Below are positions 1 through 10,651 of a stretch of 64,000 nucleotides of DNA, piece after piece. The position numbers and the translations under genes were made by a program. The notes below the pieces were generated by a model, which did no database searches, had not been told where the DNA came from, and saw only the letters and a program-made list of their open reading frames with translations. The stretch comes from Brienomyrus brachyistius (lineage: Eukaryota > Chordata > Actinopteri > Osteoglossiformes > Mormyridae), in NCBI RefSeq assembly GCF_023856365.1, contig NC_064548.1:21810461-21874460 (forward strand), written 5' to 3'. Position 1 is the stretch's first letter; every line of letters begins with the position of its first letter.

Positions 1-302
1 CGGCCTGGGACTCTGCAAGGGGACTTGTGACAATGCTTCTTGTTAAAAAGGTAGAATGTGAAATTAAATTGAGATTAAATTGAAACTGAATCACTGGGAT
101 CTGTGTAGAGAATATTAGGCGGTATGTATACGACTTTATCAGGCGATATTGCAAATTCATCAGATGAGTAGCTGATTACTATTTTATAATTATTAAAGAT
201 TAGAATCAACGGGGGTGAAGTGTGTGTAGAATTTCTGTAGAATTTCTGTAGAATTTGTATGTCCTTCCTGTGTCATCATGGGGTCCCTCCAGCTACTCTA
301 GT

Positions 303-508
303 TTTACTCCATAGTTCAAATGCATGCTGAGGCTAATTGGAGTTACAAAATTCCCCATACGTTTAAACGGTGTGCGAGTGTGTCTGCAATGGGTTGGCCC
401 CCCATCCTGGATTGTTCCCTGCCATGCGCCAGTAGGCTCTGGGATAGGCTCCGGACCCCCCGCAACCCCGAATAGCATAAGCAGTTTCAGAAGATTGATG
501 GATTAGGA
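303..508 (+). mobile_element. V-SINE-like element, 5'-truncated
   Basis: Starts at the CCATAGTTCAAATGCATGCT segment (equivalent to the V-domain CAGTCCAAAAACATGCT) and runs through GGCTAATTGG, GGGTTGGCCCCCCATCCTGG, TCCGGACCCCCCGCAACCC to a GATGGAT tail. It is the same family as 19,286-19,640 but lacks the tRNA-like head and is diverged. Confidence 0.8.
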
Positions 509-2800
509 TCAGCATATATTGAGTTGAGGTATGTGGTAGTAGGTGTTCAGAGCAGATGTGGGCCGGGCTGCAGTTCAACCTGCCTGTCGTTGGCAGTGCT
601 GATTCCTCGCTGCCCGCCAAAGACTACCCTGCAGCAGCACATTGAAAATGCCAGAAAATTAATAGCAGCTGAAGACTGAATTAATTACACGCTGGCAGCT
701 GCTGTCAATGACATCACTGGCTAGATCGGGGAGCCTTGAGCAGCCTCATTGCTAAGACCAGTAGAGTCAGATGGTACCATCTGAATTTACTTATGTTTTA
801 TTCAGTACGTGTTCATTCTCTTACCGAGGGGCATGTGAATCGTGCATCTCTTTTCCATAACTGCTTTTATAGAACCGTGTTTGCAGTGAGTTAGAGCACA
901 TCCCAGGAGGCAGAGGGCACAGGCCAGAAAACAGACCGCATGTGATGCCAGTCTACTGCAAGGATTCCAGTGCTTGAAAAAATGCACAATTTCTGTGGAA
1001 ATTTGGTGGCTATTCAGCCGAATAATTTGTCTGTTGATCTATGTGGATGGTGGGTTACACATAATTTAGTGGGGTTTTCTGCATAACTGGAGGGAGGTAC
1101 ATTGTCCATTAGGGTATAGAGATTGATAGTGTGCAAAATCACAGTAGAAATGAGCAGAGACTTCGAAGCTCAGCTATGAGGTCAGAGGTGACGGGTCACA
1201 TGACCATGAGACTATCAGTATTTCAACATGATATCACAGCTGGCAATGAAATGATGTCATAGGAAGCTCATATGATAAATGCACGCTGTAGATCTCTAGA
1301 TCATATCAACTCCTGGCGTTATGTGTTATCTTGAAAAATGATGTATGGTTGCCATGTGAATTCATTTAGTCTGTCTCATAAACATGTAAATTTGTAGCAG
1401 AGTGCTACCAGCAGTTTAACTCTCTAGAGAGGAGCGCGCACAACCCTGCAGTTTAATAACAATGGTGAGTCAAAGAATATGATAGAAAGAAGATGCTGAA
1501 ATACGACTTCTCACATAAAAGCAGCAATTATAGGTTAACACACAATCTGGATAATGATAAATATCATCATATCAAGCTGCGTCACTGTCAAGATGTTTAG
1601 TGAGACATTCAGGCACCCTGAACACTAAAGCAATCAAAATGTGACACAACAAAACAGGTCTCTTCTAATGTCTCTTTTTTGTAGTTACTTAAATGAACAC
1701 TAAGATAGTGCTTCTGAACCCAGTCAACACACGATCCGTGCTTTTGCTTCCGCCCAGTTCCCTGCCAGACAGCGTACATTTTGGCCAGGAGGGAGCCACA
1801 ACGTAGACTGTCTGGGAGTCCCCAAGGAAGGGGTTGGGAGACACTGAACCAAAATGTTTATAAATGTGCAGTCTACGAAAAACTTTTAAAAAATATTTGT
1901 AAATTAATAATTATAAAGTTAAGATAATGACTCTCCAAAAGGCCTCACGTTATGCTTCAGTGATAGTGTAATTTTTTTGTGCAATATTTATCAGTATCTC
2001 TGGCCAAATCTGCAGCTGAATGAGCAGAACGTCTTGTGCACTGCTGGTCGAGCCGGAAGCTGATCCCATGATATTGCTGCACCTGTTTCTGGCCTCCGCG
2101 TACTGGAAAGCTGTTCTCTCTCACGCTCAAACTTCCCGCTGGCTTCACTCCCGGGTGATTGTTTACCACTGAAAACATCTGCTTGCTAATTAATCTATTG
2201 TTCCTCTGTTTCCCTGATTCTCAGATGGTTTGTCTGATTTGTGTACGTGGAATATAAGTATTTGAAAAAATAACATTTTCGGTGGAGAAAATGGAGCTTC
2301 TGTTGTTGATGAGTGGAAAGGGGATGGAAACAGGTGGACTGGGAGCAGAAAAATGAATTTTGTTTCTGGACGAAAGATTCTAGTTATCTCCAAGATGAGA
2401 GCATATCTGTAAATTCTGTATCAGCTAGGGAATTCTCAGCCATCTCTACTGACAGGCCTCATGTGTTTCCCTCCTTGCAGATTTTCATTATGTGCAGACA
2501 TGAGCCTGCCCAGCTAAAGCACCTACTGTGACAGGTGAACAGAACAGACAAGCTAATCTTCACTGTCAGGTATGTTAGGATACTGTACAGCCTAGTCTTT
2601 GGTACTTAGTGGCAACTCACTCATTACCCGTGTAACATAAAGTAGATGAAACTAAAATCGTGCTCTTGGGAAGAAATTAATTTTATTGATCTTTCTGCTA
2701 CACAATCATGTGTTTCAGTTAATATAGATTGCAATATTAGTATTATAAGTCTGGAAGAGGAAAGCAAATTGATACAATATTTGTAACCTCTTGTCCCATT
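509..2800. other. Intergenic, no gene seen
   Basis: AT-rich unique-looking sequence. 650-740 has TTAATAGCAGCTG and GAATTAATTACACG close together and could be conserved noncoding DNA, which is only a guess. No coding exon or RNA gene is recognisable. Confidence 0.4.
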
Positions 2801-3313
2801 CAGAGGCACGGGGGGTCCAGAACCTATGGTTACAAGGCAAGGAACAAATCAGGATGGGGCGCCAACCCATCGCAGGGCACAAAACAGGGAACAACCCAGG
2901 ATGGGGCGCCAACCCATCGCAGGGCACAAAACAGGGAACAACCCAGGATGGGGCGCCAACCCATCGCAGGGCACAAAACAGGGAACAACCCAGGATGGGG
3001 CGCCAACCCATCACAGGGCACAAGGCAGGGAACAACCCAGGATGGGGCGCCAACCCATCGCAGGGCACAAGGCAGGGAACAACCCAGGATGGGGCACCAA
3101 CTCATCACAGGGCACTCTCACATGCATTTCACATCTACAGGCAATATGGTAACTCCAATTTATCTTTAACATATATTTGGACTGTGGGGGAGAAACCAGA
3201 ATGAAACCCCACAACAACACAGGGAGAACGTTCAAGCTCCATACAGGAAACCACAGCAGAGACTCGAACCCTGGTCCCAGCGGTGTGAGGCCACAGTGCT
3301 AACCACTGCGCCT
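2801..3313 (-). mobile_element. V-SINE-like element with internal minisatellite
   Basis: Minus orientation. The tRNA-derived head is at the right (GACTCGAACCCTGGTCCC = box B; AGTGCTAACCACTGCGCC = box A side). The V-domain is represented by TTTGGACTGTGGGGGAGAAA. The left part is expanded into six copies of a 47-bp unit (2,851-3,132). The ATGGATGG tail is missing. Confidence 0.85.
2851..3132. repeat. 47-bp minisatellite, six copies
   Basis: AGGATGGGG begins at 2851, 2898, 2945, 2992, 3039 and 3086, an exact 47-bp period with very few substitutions. The unit is the SINE segment AGGATGGGGCGCCAACCCAT followed by the GGGAACAACCC part. Since 47 is not a multiple of three, each copy shifts frame, and overlapping open frames appear on both strands. 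They are not genes. Confidence 0.95.
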
Positions 3314-4280
3314 GGTCTATAAACCAACAGCTACAAAAAGCCAAAAAGGCAGTGGCTAACCTTAGCAGTCACCAAGACAACGCAAGAGTTCCCCAGCCTC
3401 TTTCAGCCTGTCTCCTCTTTCACGCTCCGGCAGATACACTGAAACGGGATCTATCTGCCATTGTGCTTTGAGTGATTTGTATAGACCTGGCCACCGCCTT
3501 CTCCTCAGAAGCATGTGAATAGAGTCTAGAGGAGACCACTCACAGTTCCTAAACCTGCAGCTCAAAGCCAGACTCTTCAGCGTCTGTAGCTTGTCATCAT
3601 GGACTAACAAGCTGCACACTGGGAAAAGTCATGAGTGCTGTCCAGCGTGATACGGCTACGGTGATCCAGCAGCTGTTTTATTGGAAATGGTCCCCAGTAA
3701 CTCAATGCTGTTTTAATTTCGTTCAATGATGTTTGCATTACAGTGAAAATGTAGAAATGCATATATTAGGCAATAATACAATCATTGTGTGGATATGCAT
3801 ATATAATAGTGATGAAAGCATGATGCAATCAACCATCAGACTCTGATGACATCACAGGCCAAGTAGGGCATGTCTTTCCGTAATTTCAGTTAAAACATAC
3901 ATCAAGAGAATTTCATGGTGCTATTTTGTATTTTATATCAAATTTGTATTCACAGGAAATTACATACTAGTTTGTAAAGATATTGAATTTTGTTAATGTT
4001 AATCATTAAGAATGTCTCATACCTGATTACTTAAAACAATGAAAATATTTTATTCATAAAGTGAGGCAAATGCTTAGGGAAAAATCTGTGTAACACTTTA
4101 ACTGACCTCTTGGTTTTATCATATTTGAATCTGACTGTTAATGAATTGATCATGCTTCTTCATAATGATTATGAGCTCATCAGGAACAAAGAGAAGATTT
4201 TATGTTGGGTTGGGATGTGGGCAGATTTTGATTGGGACAGATCGGGTCATTAGCTAAAGCTGATACATCCAGGTACCAAA
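3314..4280. other. Intergenic, no gene seen
   Basis: Unique AT-rich sequence between the first SINE array and the 48-bp minisatellite. No recognisable repeat or exon. Confidence 0.4.
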
Positions 4281-4510
4281 GGTACCAAACACAGGCAAAG
4301 CTGAATGCACATACACACAAGCCAGAGGGGTACCAAACACAGGCAAATCTGAATGCACATACACACAAGCCAGAGGGGTACCAAACACAGGCAAATCTGA
4401 ATGCACATACACACAAGCCAGAGGGGTACCAAACACAGGCAAATCTGAATGCACATACACACAAGCCAGAGGGGTACCAAACACAGGCAAATCTGAATGC
4501 ACATACATAG
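4281..4510. repeat. 48-bp minisatellite, five copies
   Basis: GGTACCAAACACAGGCAAAT recurs at 4281, 4329, 4377, 4425 and 4473, a strict 48-bp period with almost no divergence; the first copy has AAAG instead of AAAT. Because 48 is 16 codons, frames on both strands stay open through the array. The protein would be a 16-residue repeat with no known relative, and no splice or promoter context supports coding. Confidence 0.95.
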
Positions 4511-5690
4511 TTAACCCCCAAATTTTGCTATTGTTTTCAATCAGAGATCAGGGAGCGGATACATGCAAATCCACTGACGGCAAATAAATGATCAAAATAT
4601 CGTAACCCAGCTCCATTAGATAGTGTACTTAGTTAAAAGAAGTATACCCTGTGGAGTACAGTGAAGGCCTTGGGGATGACATTAAACAGGATGTCCTTTG
4701 TGCGTGGGTTGTCTTTGCCGAGGATGGATGCTTTCTGGACGTGAATGAAAACATTTGCAGTGCACATGTCGGTCGTCGTGTATAACACATGGTGGGGGAG
4801 CAGCAGAGGAACCTTTAATCACTGCAGCTGTGTATCACGTAGCTGTAGGCTTCTGAGAGACCAGCTCGCGTGTGGATCTTAGCTTACACCACTTCCAGAT
4901 GTGCTGCACTCTGGTGGAGCACCAGGAGCCCCGACGTCGAAGGCAATCCCAGCTTTGATCAAAGACCTGTAAACAATAACCACGATGAATTCAATTAACA
5001 CGCTCATATAAAGCGGCTCTCCTACAGGCTCTGTGTTTCCTTAATGCATTTCCACAAAAGCTGGTTTCAGGTTGGTGGCAGATTCTAATCTCAAAACAGG
5101 AACTTCCGCTGTAAGTGGCTCTGGAAAGCATCCAGCAAAAGGGTATAATCATTCATGCAAACCATGGGATTATTATTATTATTATTGTAGGTGTTTTTAT
5201 ATAGATTTATACTAAGGTAGAGTAGACCAGGCTTGCACTTTTAATTTTTATTTCTTTATTAAAATACTTTGGCCATTCTGGCTCCTTACGTTCAGGTCCT
5301 GCTTGGGCTCATGTGGCTAACAGATCATCAGTTGCATTCACGCATCGGCATTCAGGGGATAAGTCTGCATGCACCGGCATGGTCCCCCGATGCTAATACA
5401 TAGCTCTACATAGATCTTCCTCCTCCAGCAGCTGCATCACTTCACCATCACGGCTGACCCCCAGGTGCTATTGGCTTTGAGCAAAGCATTTTTATATTTC
5501 ATATCTGTCATCTCGCTTTTACAGACACCTTTTAGTAGAAGGATACTATCTTCGTTTTTGCAAAGGTAGAGTTTATTTTTGGTTCCTGACCAGTGCTGGC
5601 TTCCTGCCTCTTATCTGCATTTTTGTTCCTTCTAGAAAATGAGAAATGTACATAAGTCACCGTAGAGCATTTTGCAGTTACATGTTAAAT
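4511..5690. other. Intergenic, no gene seen
   Basis: Unique sequence with a short ATT microsatellite near 5,171-5,187. No recognisable exon. Confidence 0.4.
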
Positions 5691-5691
5691 T

Positions 5692-5965
5692 GTACCATCC
5701 ATCCATCTTCCAACTACTGAATCAGTACAGGACCAGGTGAGGAGTATGGAGTCCATTGCAGGCAGCACAGAACACACACTGTTCAGGGAGCCATATACAC
5801 ACATTGGGTGATTTAGAGACAACTGACTTAACCCAACTGCATGTCTTTGGATGGCAGGAGGAATTCAAAATACCCGGAGGAAATCCTTCTGAGACAGGAT
5901 CGAAAACTCTGCACTTACATCTTGAAGCTATTGTAAAGTGTATTTTTGATTGTCTTTGTCCTTAT
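5692..5965 (-). mobile_element. Degraded V-SINE-like element
   Basis: CCATCCATCCATCTTCCAAC at the left, CTGCATGTCTTTGGATGGCA in the V-domain position and ATACCCGGAGGAAATCC are the diagnostic landmarks, all in minus orientation. It differs from the 19-kb family in the segment between tail and V-domain, so it is probably a related but distinct subfamily. The tRNA head is lost or unrecognisable. Confidence 0.6.
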
Positions 5966-6034
5966 TCTTTCTATTTCTTTAGTCTAAGCAAGTTTTTTTT
6001 TTCCAGATGGTCAGATTGTCACTGTTTAAACGTC

Positions 6035-6240
6035 TTGGTAACACTTTACATTCCTACTTAAGGTATTACTTAAAGTATTAATTAATCAGTAACCTTGTTC
6101 TTTCATAATTAAGCATAACGTCTCCTGTACTTCACACAGTTACTATATTTGTTCATGATTAATACTTGAGAAGTAATTAGAAAAAAAAGAGTTATTAAGT
6201 TATTAAGCCTCTTGTGTCCCCTCAAGTACAGTGTCACCAA
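6035..6240. mobile_element. AT-rich MITE with inverted termini
   Basis: 206 bp bounded by TTGGTAACACTTTAC and GTACAGTGTCACCAA, which are inverted copies differing at three of 15 positions. The interior is AT-rich (TAATTAATCAG, TTATTAAGTTATTAAG). Elements starting GGTAACACTTTA are common fish MITEs. Confidence 0.6.
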
Positions 6241-6981
6241 TGTCTTCGTGTTTATATTGTATTTATCACTGTTTTTTTGCACTATGACCAACCAGATCGC
6301 AATTTCTCAGCATACGATCCTTGGTTCATATAGCTGGAGATGACAGTAAATATACGCTGACATAACTTTGACACAGAGCAACAGCAGGATGTGACCCCTC
6401 GGCCCTGGAGGTATGGGGGGGCAGAGCTACTCCCTGATCCCGCACAACCACATGATGGCGGGTAGAATTTGACTGATGATTGATAATGTCACCCACTCTT
6501 AAAGGACCTACTGAAAAACGTTCCAGAACACCGTTATCAGATCTCACATCTTGTCCGTTCACCATAGGTAGGGACGGTGGGATTCGGAACTAATTATTGC
6601 ATTTTTTTCAGCACAACAGTTTCAGTTTTAGAAGGAAGAACAGGCACGCACCCCACCACTGGGGAACCGTGTGCACCTGCATGTGTCTGCATTTGCTAGA
6701 TTAGTCTGCAAGAGCTCAGTAATTTCCTAGCAGTACAAAATCATGACATAAGAGCTATAACAAGGCCTCAGATGGGACAAGGGGTATGTCTCCTTCAGAA
6801 TCTCCCTCGCACAAGTTCAGCTTTAGGATCAGTAAAGATATAATCATACTTTAGGTAACAAGAGATACTGAACAGTCTGTTGGAAATCTGTCTTTTGTTA
6901 TATTATAGGAATGTATACATTCTTATGTATTTTTAATTTTACTGTTTACTATGTAATATTTCTTGCATAGGTCATACACAC

Positions 6982-7475
6982 AGATGGGCCAAAACATTAT
7001 AAGCAGCCCCATGTGAAGCGAATAATGTTAACTATCTTGTAAAACTGGTGCATGTCAAGGTCTGGGATGTATTAGATGGTAAGCTAGCATTCTCTTCTCG
7101 AAGTCAACATGTTGAATGCAAAAGACATGGGCAGGGATAAAGATCTGAGCGACTCTGACCAGGGCTAAATCATTATGGTCAGAAGACTGGGTCAGAGTGT
7201 CTCTGAAAGCGTGTGGGGTGGTCACGGTCAGCCAGGGTCAGTACTTGGTCCGAGGAAGGAAAAACCATAAACTGCCGACAAGATGTTGGGCAGGCAAAAC
7301 TCATTGATGTAAGATGTGAATGAAGATTATTCCATGTGGTACAAACAGAAGTGTGGTTTGTACTTGGCACAAATGGCAAACATGATGAGCACAGGAGTAA
7401 AGCGTCACGACACGCAGTGCACCGAGCTCTGCAGCATGTGGGCCAAAGTACCAATGCTGGCCACCATGGCTTATC
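6982..7475 (+). pseudogene. Tc1-like transposon relic, N-terminal transposase part
   Basis: GGGCCAAAACATTATAA at the left matches the end of a common fish Tc1-like family. The reading from ATG 7127 gives MGRDKDLSDSDQG, a stop, then RRLGQSVSE. After frameshifts, later frames show RKEKP and HAVHRALQHVG, all recognisable as the paired-like DNA-binding region of a Tc1 transposase. It ends abruptly around VPMLA near 7,470, so the DDE catalytic half is missing. Several stops and frameshifts show it is dead. Confidence 0.75.
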
Positions 7476-7499
7476 AGTGCGTTTGCCAAACACATCCCT

Positions 7500-9424
7500 G
7501 ACTGATTACGTACCTACATAATACACAATTTTTACCTTTTCGTTCAAAAACCGACTGTATTTTAATACAAAAACTGGGTAATATATTAATTAGGCAAACC
7601 GACATCTTAATGCACACTAACTTCATTAGTTCATTAGTAACTTCATTAGTTAACAATACCTTTAGTGGCTAGTACGTTTTGGTACTTAACGCTCAGTGTT
7701 TTGAGAGTTCATTTTTAAGCTTTTCAGCGAATTTCGTGAGGTTTCGTTTATATCCGACAATGCGGGATCCGACGTAAACCGCACACTCAGGAATGTTCTT
7801 GATCTCCATCTTTGTTCTTTCATTAGTCTGCTTTTATAGTGCCTAACAAGCAACCGCATACAGCATATGATATGATTATTAGCTGGATAGCGTGTACAGC
7901 CTTCTCATTAAAGAAAGTCAGGTGAACAGCTCTTCAAACGTTCATTATAATAATTTGTCCCTTATTCTGAGACGATGTATAAGTGGATCCCCCCCCCCCC
8001 CCCCAGTAACCTGGAGCATATGGTTGATAGGCACACTGAGAGCTGGTGTTGATTATATTTGTCCCTGACACGCCCACTCAAGATAGCTGGTCACAATCAC
8101 CAAAGCGGATTCATTGTTTTCATGTGTACAGTTTGTATTGTCGTGACCCTTTTCCTGTCCAGGAAACCCCAATATTTTTTCCTTCCCGCTCCATCCCCTT
8201 TGCCATATGGTTCTTTTCACCAGTGCGACGTAAAAATTAACTTCACAGGAATCTATAAACACTTGCAATACAGCAAACCAGAACCAAACTACAATGCTTT
8301 TTCAGTCAGAGCATCACTGACCCTGAACTCTCTCGTTAATAGCCTACTGATTACATCCTGATGTCCAGCTTAATCCCCATTTATTCCCTATAACATGTCC
8401 TTATTCTTAAATTTTTCTGCATCGTAGGACAAATCATGGATGCGCTGCCCCATTAGGCACTTTCCCACCTAAGTCCCTGGGCCATCTCCGCCGGTACATT
8501 CTGTAGTTCCCGGTCACCTTCATGCGCGCCTTTTCCACCGCACAATCGGAACAGTGACCTGTATGCTAAATAAGCATGGTAGACATAAAAATGTCATAGG
8601 TTAAACTTTACACTTCATTTCATATGAGATTACACCACCCTGAAACAATGAAGGATAAACAAGTTATATAGTTAGTTATTGCGGCCTAAAAATATGGGAC
8701 AAATTGCATCCCGTTTTGGGTCAAAACAGGACACGGTGTTTTATTTATATGTTTAAGTTTATGTTTATCATTCTTATTAAATATGGCCAGCAGATCGACC
8801 TTTTGTTTTACACAGAATAAAAAAAAACAATGTAACGTTATTCCAGCTAATAATCACTGACAAGTTTTACTACTGGCATCGATTATATTAAACAGAAGTA
8901 CATCGGTCATCTATTGAATTTTCCGATGTAGAGCTATGGATGCAGAAGCACAAGAGGCAGGGGCTACACCCCAGATCTTTTACCAGTAGCCCTGGAACAA
9001 TAATATTAAACCTCATCTATAGCAACCAGTGATCTTACTTGAAACCCCTCGGAAATAATACCGTTGATCCAAAACGCAAGTAGTCTGTTTTGGGTCCTCA
9101 GGCAGCAGATTTATTTCACACTACTTGCCAAGCAAGCATTTTGCGAGCACGAGACAGTGAGAGCACTGGGTACTGTCGTGACGAAAGTCCATTCTGTATG
9201 AAACACAGGATTTCACTGACTAGTCATTTCTTTTACTACCAATTATTTAAAAGTGATCACTGTACTCTGTAGTCTACCCAACAAGCTATAGTTCATGTGA
9301 CTTTTTCCTGGCTATCACACTGGGAAACTTGCATGGGAGAGGGGAGCTGTCAGTGTCTTGTACAGATTTCTTTCAAATCCCAAGTCAAACCCAGACCCCT
9401 AAACCTACACAGAACTTTTAGCTG
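7500..9424. other. Intergenic, no gene seen
   Basis: AT-rich sequence with a C16 run at 7,989-8,004. No exon recognised. Confidence 0.4.
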
Positions 9425-10651
9425 GATGAGGGGGGTGTTTCATCTGGAAATATGGCATTAAATAACAGTGAAAGATATAAACTTTATTTTTCTCCATAAG
9501 CTCCATCAAGGTCAAGACACTTTTGTAAGCAATGATACCAGCCGTTAGTCCATCCCTAAAGAACTGAGGGGGCAGTGACTTTAACTATGCAAATGTAGTC
9601 TTATTTTACATCATCAATTGAAGAAAAAGGTGTGTCCTTTGAAGATTTTCTAAGATTAGGAAACAAACTTAAGCAGTAGGATCCAAGTCAGGACTATAAG
9701 GTAGATGCTTAATGATTTCCCATCGAAACTCACAAAACTGGCCCCGTTTGATGAGAGGAATGAGCAGGACCGTTGTTGTGGTGGACATGAACTCTTTGGT
9801 AAAACTTTCTGCTAAAGCTTTGGCTAACTTTCTCAAAACACTCTCACAATAAGCAGATGTTTTAGTTCTTTGGCCTTCCAGAAAGTCAACAAGCAAAATC
9901 CCAACAAAACTGTTGCTAGGACCTTTGCTCTTGACTGGTCTGCTTTTGCTTTCACTGGACTTCAGGATTGCACTGGTAAACTCATGCTTCATCCCCTGTG
10001 ACAAGTCTTCGAAGAAATGCTTCATGACCTTGATCTCACTTGTTTAAAATTTCCATTGAATGATCAGCTCTTGTCTGCAGCTGATCTGACAGCAACAGTT
10101 TTGAGAGCCACGGAGTAGAAATTTTGCTTAACTGCAGTTTTTCAGTCAGAATTGTGGAAGACCAACAAACTGAGATGTCTAGGATGTTGGTTGCTGTTTC
10201 TGCTGTTAATCATCAGTCCTCCTCAATTAGGGAAAGAACACCATCAATGTTTTCCTTACAGACTGAAGTGGTTGGTCTACTACTGTGAGCATCATCTTCA
10301 ACATCATTGCGCCCATTCTTAAAACAAGTTTTCTGTTTGTAAACTGCCAATTTCCTTGGGACATTCTCCCCAATTTCTTCCAAAGCATCAGTGATGTCAT
10401 CATTCTTCCACCCAAGCTTCACCGCCAATCTGATGTTCGTTCCTGCTTCAGTTTTAGCAGAATTCACGTTGCTCTGATGGAAGATCTCTTCACACAGCCA
10501 TCTTAATCTTAATCATAATGCCTCGTGTTGGCTCTTGTTCAGACATGTTATAACACATTAGTAAGAGTTTATTTTGGTGCAAAGAAATTGAAATTCAGGT
10601 AGAATTTTTTTGTAATACGCATTTTCCATGAACTTTTGAAAAATCCCTCGT
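9425..10651 (-). pseudogene. Degraded mariner-type DNA transposon
   Basis: About 1.23 kb, near the usual mariner length. On the minus strand the transposase reads KLGWKNDDITDALEEIG, GRNDVEDDAHSSRPTTS, then (after stops) LTEKLQLSKIS, VTGDEA followed by a stop, ILLVDFLEGQRTKTSAY and YSPDLDP. These are mariner landmarks. The second catalytic aspartate in the HHDNxPAH motif reads HHNNGPAH here, and stops and frameshifts break the frame. The right terminus, seen as CATTTTCCATGAACTTTTGA and CCCTCGTA, is well kept; the left terminus near 9,426 (GAGGGGGGTGTTTCAT) is eroded. Confidence 0.8.

Noticed and set aside
2715..3235. Overlapping open frames with GWGANPSQG-type repeats on both strands
   Set aside because: They are translations of the 47-bp minisatellite inside a SINE; the shifting period opens every frame.
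4180..4521. Repetitive open frames (HTHKPEGYQTQA and complements)
   Set aside because: Produced by the 48-bp minisatellite; no promoter, splice or homology support.
9669..10025. 118-codon open frame taken as a possible host gene
   Set aside because: It contains ILLVDFLEGQRT and YSPDLDP and is a decayed mariner transposase with stops on both sides.
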